From positions 62,001 through 126,000 of the forward strand of contig WGLP01000007.1 of NCBI GenBank assembly GCA_016125505.1: a stretch of 64,000 bases of DNA. The letters run 5' to 3'. This stretch comes from Gammaproteobacteria bacterium (GTDB taxonomy: Bacteria > Pseudomonadota > Gammaproteobacteria > UBA6429 > Thiohalophilaceae). The notes under the pieces are model-generated. The model did no database searches. It was not told where the DNA came from and saw nothing but the letters and a program-made list of their open reading frames with translations. Below are positions 61,384-64,000 of the stretch, piece by piece. Position numbers and translations under genes: made by a program. The first letter of the stretch is position 1; each line of letters starts with the position of its first letter.

Positions 61384-63087
61384 ATGAAGATCATGCTCGA
61401 CCGTCTGCGCGCACAACCCGTATCCAGAATATTGCTGCTGGTCACCGTAGTGGTCGCCGTCCTGCCAATCTCCGTTCTCGGCTATTACATCTATCACAGC
61501 GCCTGGCAAAACAGCTGGCGCGAAATCCGTGAAAAGCACCAGCTGCGCGCCGAAAATCTGGCCGTGCCTTTGTCCACCTATGTGAATGATCAGCGCAGCA
61601 TGCTGGCGATGACCGCGCATATGGTGACGCTCATGAAGCACCGGGCCGAGGTCGGTTCCCCCAGATTGCTGGAACAGGGCATCATCACCATGCAGCGATT
61701 CAAGTCGCTGATTCAGCTCGACATGAAGGGTCATGTCATCGCGTATGCCGAGGGCTCGCACATTCACAACCTGGAAAACACGCCGGGGCTGGAAAAATTT
61801 GCCAACGAACAATGTTATTTGCGAACACGCGACAGCGGAGAGTGGAGTTTGTCAGGGGTCAAACGTAATCCGTTGACGGGGGAGCCAACAATTTTCATGG
61901 GCCAGCCTGTCCTTGACGTGCAGGGCAAGATGATAGGCGTGCTCCTGGGCGAATTGCAGATCGATTACATCGAGGCGATCCGGGCGCGGGTCAGGTTCGG
62001 CAAGAAAGGGCACTCCGCGATTGTTGATCAGACCGGGCATGTCATTGCGCATCCCAATCCGCAATGGATGAAGGAGATCCGGGATTTGTCCAGCTGGCCG
62101 ATCGTGAAGGATATGATGGCCGGTAAGACCGGCGTTACCAAGTTTTATTCGCCGTTTATCAAGGCTGATATGGTGGCGGGATACGCATCCGTGCCCGGGA
62201 TTGGCTGGGGCATCATGGTGCCACAACCGGAATCGGAGGTGGCGGCACAGGTTAATGAACTCATGCGCTCGCATTTGATTTGGGCCAGTATCGGCCTGCT
62301 GCTGGCCATTACGCTGGCGGGCTTACTGGCGCGCTGGATCACGCGGCCGTTGGACAGGCTTGCCAGTGCGGGTCGGCAATTGATACAGGATGGCTCGGTA
62401 GGCAATCTGCCGGAGATACGCAGCAATTCACCCAAAGAGATTCGCGAGTTGAACACGGTGTTGCGCAGTCTGATCGCCGGCTTACAGCGATCGCGCGAAG
62501 AAGTCCGTGAACTGAATTCATCCTTACAGGAACGCGTCGATGAGGCGACACACCAGTTACGCCAGTCCAACGAGAAACTCGAATTACTGGCACGTCGCGA
62601 CTCGCTGACTGAACTGGCCAACCGCCGCTATTTCGAGAACTCATTAAGCCAGGCCCTTAGCCGCCGTTCAGGCGATATCGATCAGGTCTGCGTCATGCTG
62701 GTCGATATCGATCACTTCAAGCAAATCAATGATGCCTACGGCCATGCGGCCGGCGATACGGTACTTAGCCATATCGCGCGTGTTCTCGAACGCGGCATGC
62801 GTTCCGGGGATTTGGTGGCGCGTTATGGCGGTGACGAATTCGTGGCATATATGCGCTGCAGTAACGAGGTGGGGATGCAGCGGGCGCGTGAAATTCGCGA
62901 GTCCATCGATAGCTATGCGATTCCCTACAACGGAAAGAATATCCATATCACGGTCAGTATCGGTCTCTATTGCCAGGTGTTGACGCCGGGTGGTCTGGAC
63001 GTGAACAAACTGCTCGCCAATGCCGACGACGCCATGTATCGCGCAAAGAAGCAGGGGCGTAACCGCGTCGTCGATATCACGCATTGA
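61384..63087 (+). CDS. Membrane diguanylate cyclase (PDC/Cache sensor, HAMP, GGDEF)
   Basis: 567 residues. Helix at about 15-37, a periplasmic PDC/dCache-like sensor (GHSAIVDQTGHVIAHPNP, FYSPFIKADMVAGYASV), a second helix (LIWASIGLLLAITLAGLLARW in parts), HAMP, a coiled coil and a GGDEF domain with active site ARYGGDEF and an intact product-inhibition site RSGD. Makes cyclic di-GMP in response to an external ligand. ATG 61384; an in-frame ATG is nine bases on. No response regulator or effector adjacent. Confidence 0.95.
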   Translation: MKIMLDRLRAQPVSRILLLVTVVVAVLPISVLGYYIYHSAWQNSWREIREKHQLRAENLAVPLSTYVNDQRSMLAMTAHMVTLMKHRAEVGSPRLLEQGIITMQRFKSLIQLDMKGHVIAYAEGSHIHNLENTPGLEKFANEQCYLRTRDSGEWSLSGVKRNPLTGEPTIFMGQPVLDVQGKMIGVLLGELQIDYIEAIRARVRFGKKGHSAIVDQTGHVIAHPNPQWMKEIRDLSSWPIVKDMMAGKTGVTKFYSPFIKADMVAGYASVPGIGWGIMVPQPESEVAAQVNELMRSHLIWASIGLLLAITLAGLLARWITRPLDRLASAGRQLIQDGSVGNLPEIRSNSPKEIRELNTVLRSLIAGLQRSREEVRELNSSLQERVDEATHQLRQSNEKLELLARRDSLTELANRRYFENSLSQALSRRSGDIDQVCVMLVDIDHFKQINDAYGHAAGDTVLSHIARVLERGMRSGDLVARYGGDEFVAYMRCSNEVGMQRAREIRESIDSYAIPYNGKNIHITVSIGLYCQVLTPGGLDVNKLLANADDAMYRAKKQGRNRVVDITH

Positions 63088-63208
63088 GCCGGTCCTTGCC
63101 CGACGCTGCATTTGTGCATCGGATCACTGAATTCCGCCATGTATCTCGCTTGCGCCGATCCAAGCGCTTGCTAGACTGACATTGATCTCATCCCGCGGAG
63201 TCGTGCGC

Positions 63209-63628
63209 GTGCAATCATTCCGAATTTTACTGTCTGTTTGTCTGTTGTTCTCCATGCTGGCTCCTGCCAGGGCGCTGGATTTTCATCCCGGCAATTGGGA
63301 GTTTGTGGTCAAGCAGGGCATCAAGGGCATGCCAGGCGGCATGGGTGAGACACAGTGGCGTGAATGCCTGACCCAGGCAAACCCGATTCCTACCGTATAT
63401 CTACAGGCACGTAACTGTCGTGTGCTGGAATCTCACGCGGTGTACCGTACCCTGCATTACCAGTTGAGTTGTTTCACTGAACACGGCACGATGACGAATG
63501 AAGGCAAGATTCATTTCGGCAGTTTTCGGATGGAGGGGAGTTCCAAATCCGATGTTGGTGATGTTGCCGGAGAAAATATGGTTGTGCGTTACAAATTTAC
63601 CGGCCGCCGTATCGGCGATTGTCAGTAA
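63209..63628 (+). CDS. DUF3617-family exported protein, second copy
   Basis: 139 residues. GTG start at 63209 with GGAG eight bases upstream; signal peptide MQSFRILLSVCLLFSM to PARA. The mature part follows the family: HPGNWEFVVKQGIKG, QWRECLTQANP, NCRVLESHAVY, YQLSCFTEHGT and a final YKFTGRRIGDC. Four Cys probably form two disulfides. A CGCTTG...CAAGCG inverted repeat lies at 63147-63166 just before it. Not linked to the first DUF3617 gene. Confidence 0.85.
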   Translation: MQSFRILLSVCLLFSMLAPARALDFHPGNWEFVVKQGIKGMPGGMGETQWRECLTQANPIPTVYLQARNCRVLESHAVYRTLHYQLSCFTEHGTMTNEGKIHFGSFRMEGSSKSDVGDVAGENMVVRYKFTGRRIGDCQ

Positions 63629-63637
63629 GGACAGTGA

Positions 63638-64000
63638 TTACTTTGTTGCCGGTCGGGTGATTTTTACCAGTACATAACCCATGCTGCGATAATCCTTCAC
63701 CTGGGCGGGACCCTCGGCGGCAACATTCACGTATTCCGGGAAATCTTCCGCATTCAGACCTTTGCGCTCGGCATAGGTGCCGCAGACATGCAGGCTGACA
63801 CCGTCCTGCACCAGTTCCTTGCTCAATTGATGTACCGGACTATTCGTTTCGCTCTGCTGTCGTTTCGCGAGTGCAAACATTTCCCGACCATGGGTGACCA
63901 CGGCAATGTGGATGTCGGGAAAGCGTTGATGAATTTGATCGATATACGACTTTACCTGCGGCAGGGCCCAGTCGAGACTGTCATTCTTGCCGGTCACAAT
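63638..64000 (-). CDS. DsrE/DsrF-like protein, cut by window end
   Basis: The 3' part (about 120 residues) of a small protein; the 5' end lies beyond the window. Core order HIAVVTHGREMFALA, LSKELVQDGVSLHVCGTYAERKG and YRSMGYVLVKI fits the DsrE-like fold with a Cys in HVCG, the position of the sulfur-relay Cys. Family members carry sulfane sulfur in sulfur oxidation or tRNA thiolation. With sqr-fisR it hints at a sulfur-active organism. Convergent with the DUF3617 gene, nine bases between stops. Confidence 0.8.
   Translation of the reverse strand: MVTGKNDSLDWALPQVKSYIDQIHQRFPDIHIAVVTHGREMFALAKRQQSETNSPVHQLSKELVQDGVSLHVCGTYAERKGLNAEDFPEYVNVAAEGPAQVKDYRSMGYVLVKITRPATK

Noticed and set aside
1-64000. 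tRNA, rRNA or prophage genes
   Set aside because: No cloverleaf, rRNA stretch, integrase or phage structural gene was recognised by eye; a covariance search could still reveal a small RNA.

Overview
The window reads as chromosome of a gammaproteobacterium with a roughly 55 % GC backbone and small gene spacing. Supporting genes are isocitrate lyase plus its kinase/phosphatase (AceK), RimO, a long bacterial-type Cca, a FisR-type persulfide sensor beside a sulfide:quinone oxidoreductase, ChrA and a MoxR/Bat cluster. A sulfur-oxidising or sulfide-exposed environmental lineage is an inference from the sqr-fisR pair and the DsrE-like gene at the right edge. No rRNA, tRNA, CRISPR or prophage was recognised.

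Layout. (1) 0-10.6 kb: seven exported proteins on the minus strand in one probable operon, built from two diverged copies of a module (large TPR protein plus small DTFDL-type protein) with four unshared or linking genes. (2) 10.9-15.5 kb: an AT-rich run of six small minus-strand genes separated by integron attC-like sites, with no integrase. It holds a SIR2-like gene, a zinc-ribbon protein, two membrane proteins and a lipoprotein. One attC has been split by an IS3-family element. (3) 15.7-20.6 kb: a LysR regulator divergent from aceA-rraA-aceK, with a 108-bp palindromic repeat between rraA and aceK. (4) 20.6-24.6 kb: a methyltransferase and a CopZ-like metal protein divergent from sqr-fisR. 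sqr has a sigma-54 promoter, and two identically built palindromes lie in front of fisR. (5) 24.7-33.4 kb: transglutaminase-like genes with a DUF2126 protein, a DMT exporter, a CPA-type antiporter and a DrrAB-type ABC exporter. (6) 33.9-40.7 kb: a Tyr/Thr/Ser/Asn-rich lipoprotein, then an AT-rich operon of acetyltransferase, O-carbamoyltransferase, small membrane protein and exported caspase-fold protease, followed by a protein with an internally duplicated Cys domain. (7) 41-53 kb: housekeeping and stress genes (FMN 2-hydroxyacid dehydrogenase, rimO, cca, a REC-kinase, YfdX, an NDUFA9-like reductase, an aldehyde dehydrogenase, a DUF2314/DUF2185 protein, chrA). (8) 53-60 kb: a complete MoxR-DUF58-Bat operon. 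(9) 60-64 kb: an amino-acid permease, a diguanylate cyclase, a second DUF3617 protein and a DsrE-like gene cut by the window end.

The best candidates for undescribed biology are the duplicated exported-protein operon at the left, the integrase-less cassette array, the acetyltransferase/carbamoyltransferase/membrane/caspase-fold operon, and the palindromes around sqr-fisR. Functions are assigned from motifs read by eye. No database search was run.
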